Source: Treponema bryantii NK4A124 (GTDB lineage: Bacteria; Spirochaetota; Spirochaetia; Treponematales; Treponemataceae). From it: DNA of 64,000 bases. The notes below the pieces were generated by a model. It was not told where the DNA came from and did not search any database. It saw nothing but the letters and a program-made list of their open reading frames with translations. The DNA lies in assembly GCF_000421345.1 (NCBI RefSeq), contig NZ_ATWV01000010.1:1-64000 (forward strand). Reading direction: 5' to 3'. A program made the position numbers and the translations under genes. Each line of letters opens with the position of its first letter. Within the stretch, counting starts at the first letter, position 1. Positions 62,540-64,000 of the stretch are shown piece after piece.

Positions 62540-63091
62540 TTATTTCCCGCAGTTTTTCTTATGAGCCTTAATTTTTTTGATAGCCCATGCATAGTGGCTT
62601 GAGGTATCGCTTACGCAATAATCCCCGAGGGCCGCATTGCCTGTCCATGGAAAGTAGGCTTGTGTAAAAAGTTCTTCGTTAGTGTAGCCTTCAATCAGCT
62701 TCATGGCGGCGGCGTGGCTTTTTTTGAACATTGCTTTTGCTGCTTCGAGGCTGGTTTCCTGATGTCGCTTCCAGAACATCTGGTTCATTGCGCCGTAAGT
62801 TTTCCATGAATAGTCGGCTGGTAAAAAAGCGATGGCGGCTTTCTTGTCGGTTACGCCTTTATTGTTCTTTGGGAAGTCCAGCAAAAGCTGATGCCATTCG
62901 TAAAGATGAATCAGAACATCGCGCACATTTTTGTCGCGGCTCCAGTGGGCTTCTTTTTTGCTTGGCTGTCCCGAAAAATCAAATGGGGTGTTAAGTTCCT
63001 TTTCGCTAAGCCCGTCAATGAGGCTCATAAGTGATTCATAATTTTCCTGTGCTGCTTTGAGCAGATCTTCTTTGTTGTGTGGTCTTGGCAT
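62540..63091 (-). CDS. ClbS/DfsB family four-helix protein
   Basis: A 183-residue DinB-like four-helix protein of the ClbS/DfsB (DUF1706) family. Seen are MPRPHNKEDLLKAAQENYE at the start, NVRDVLIHLYEWHQLLL and YKSHAAAMKLIEGYTNEELF-like sequence (KKSHAAAMKLIEGYTNEEL). ClbS of E. coli is a cyclopropane hydrolase protecting against colibactin; most relatives have no known role. No toxin genes are nearby. GGAGG precedes the ATG. Confidence 0.88.
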   Translation of the reverse strand: MPRPHNKEDLLKAAQENYESLMSLIDGLSEKELNTPFDFSGQPSKKEAHWSRDKNVRDVLIHLYEWHQLLLDFPKNNKGVTDKKAAIAFLPADYSWKTYGAMNQMFWKRHQETSLEAAKAMFKKSHAAAMKLIEGYTNEELFTQAYFPWTGNAALGDYCVSDTSSHYAWAIKKIKAHKKNCGK

Positions 63092-63177
63092 TTTGTCCTC
63101 CTGATGATTTTAGTATAACACGGGACGTGCCGGGCAAAAAGAAACAGCTTGTTGCTTTTTCGGGGGGCGGCGGCGGA

Positions 63178-63624
63178 CTAGGCCTTCCAGTGCTTGAGCT
63201 GCGAGAGCATGGAATCAAAGAGTTTACGGCGTTCATCATCACTCTGATTCTGCGGATTAGGCATGTGCTGCAAAAGAAAATCAATCAGGGAATCCTTCTG
63301 CTTATAAATAAACTCGCCGTCCACGTAGCACCATTTGCAGTAATCTTCGTTGAAGGTCTGGTCCGGCTCGCGGCTGATCATAGAATCTTCGGTAAGAGGC
63401 ATTCCGCAGCACTGACAGTAAAGCTGGCGTGGCGACCCAAGCAGAGTATTTATAGAAATGTTGAACTCGCGTGAAAGAACTTTGAGCATCTCGGGGTTGG
63501 GCTGGGTCTCCCCAGTTTCCCATCGGCTCACAGCCTGCCTTGTAATGTTTACGCGGTTTGCCATTTCTTCCTGAGTAAGATTATTTTTTTCGCGAAGGGT
63601 TTTAAGTATTTCAAAAACTTCCAT
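63178..63624 (-). CDS. XRE regulator with C-terminal zinc ribbon
   Basis: A 148-residue protein. Residues 1-60 form an XRE helix-turn-helix (LREKNNLTQEEMANRVNITRQAVSRWETG, seen as NLTQEEMANRV and RQAVSRWETG). Residues 68-110 form a putative zinc ribbon (YCQCCGMPL, later EDYCKWCYVDGEF). The C-terminal helix is FLLQHMPNPQN. This combination is common in clostridia and treponemes; the regulated genes are unknown. A start at 63624 fits the helix-turn-helix family better than 63636. Confidence 0.88.
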   Translation of the reverse strand: MEVFEILKTLREKNNLTQEEMANRVNITRQAVSRWETGETQPNPEMLKVLSREFNISINTLLGSPRQLYCQCCGMPLTEDSMISREPDQTFNEDYCKWCYVDGEFIYKQKDSLIDFLLQHMPNPQNQSDDERRKLFDSMLSQLKHWKA

Positions 63625-63720
63625 CGAATGCCTCACTTTTGTTGGATAGAATAATTATAGCACGCTTTTAGAAAATTTATAAGGCGTGCCCGCTTGCCTT
63701 CGGCAAGCGGTCGAGAGCCT

Positions 63721-64000
63721 TTAAAATTTATAAATCACTTTATAAGCCTCAATTAATTTTTCGAGGCTGCAGGCGGCATTTGCAGGGCTGGTGCTGGGCA
63801 GGCATTCTACAGTCAGCTGATAAGGCTCTTCGTATTTTTCTGCGCAAGTTTTCTTCCAGAGAGACCAGGCGGTTTTTCCTGTACAGAAAAGGCGTTTGAT
63901 TTTTGAATTACTCAGGATTTGCTCAAAGTCGTTGGGAATGGCCTTCTTAATAGAAGAATCTGCGGCTCCAGAAATCTCGCAGCTGGCAAGCACATCCCAA
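63721..64000 (-). CDS. DNA glycosylase (hypoxanthine/deoxyinosine type), partial
   Basis: The C-terminal 93 residues of a uracil-DNA-glycosylase superfamily protein; the gene runs off the right edge. WDVLASCEISGAADSSIK, LFCTGKTAWSLWKK and the DNA-binding LPSTSPANAACS match the deoxyinosine-type glycosylases that remove deaminated adenine from DNA. The catalytic N-terminus is not in the window. Confidence 0.82.
   Translation of the reverse strand, partial: WDVLASCEISGAADSSIKKAIPNDFEQILSNSKIKRLFCTGKTAWSLWKKTCAEKYEEPYQLTVECLPSTSPANAACSLEKLIEAYKVIYKF

Overview
The window looks like the chromosome of a host-associated spirochaete of the genus Treponema (gut or rumen type). The evidence is indirect: an LL-diaminopimelate aminotransferase, a type III glutamine synthetase, integron attC sites arranged like the cassette arrays known from Treponema, HD-GYP and EAL signalling proteins, and plant-glycan glycosidases. 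No rRNA or tRNA gene was recognised, and species cannot be set from the sequence alone.

Region 1 (1-6735) is an AT-rich integron cassette array without a visible integrase. Near-identical 63-bp attC sites separate cassettes that carry secreted SH3 and YARHG proteins, a NUDIX hydrolase, a DUF2442 protein, a HigB/HigA toxin-antitoxin pair, a RidA-like protein, one two-gene cassette of unknown function and two cassettes without a convincing gene. The array decays into a broken Phd/RelE pair. Each clean cassette starts with a small covarying hairpin just after the recombination point. An acyltransferase gene (6736-7833) follows.

Region 2 (7919-31200) is a glutamine/nitrogen block: glnN, dapF-dapL, carA-carB-pyrG-glnA-ANTAR regulator, gltB-gltD-purF and asnB. 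It holds two glutamine synthetases and five glutamine amidotransferases. Five transcription units start with the same device: a promoter, then at about +1 a hairpin with a six-base loop of the A-N-N-G type bound by ANTAR proteins, overlapping the 5' arm of an intrinsic terminator. The glnN leader has two such devices in tandem. An ANTAR response regulator is encoded inside the same block, directly after glnA. I propose one antitermination regulon.

The enzymes of this block also carry in-frame palindromic elements of several families, which lengthen CarA, CarB, GltB, GltD, DapF, PurF and AsnB by short extra peptides.

Region 3 (31377-34940) is an AT-rich accessory segment with HicA/HicB, a lipoprotein and a CoiA-like zinc-ribbon protein. 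Region 4 (34942-49347) holds a dispersed ketosynthase/ketoreductase/dehydratase/ketosynthase set with a DUF3261-type lipoprotein (reminiscent of aryl polyene clusters), c-di-GMP proteins, a GH3 glycosidase and the TrkA-TrkH potassium system. Region 5 (49368-64000) has small enzymes and acetyltransferases, a striking array of four evenly built inverted repeats upstream of a putative nuclease, RsgA, an MFS transporter, GH13 and GH2 glycosidases, a fructosamine-kinase-like protein, a ClbS-like protein, a regulator and a partial DNA glycosylase at the right edge.
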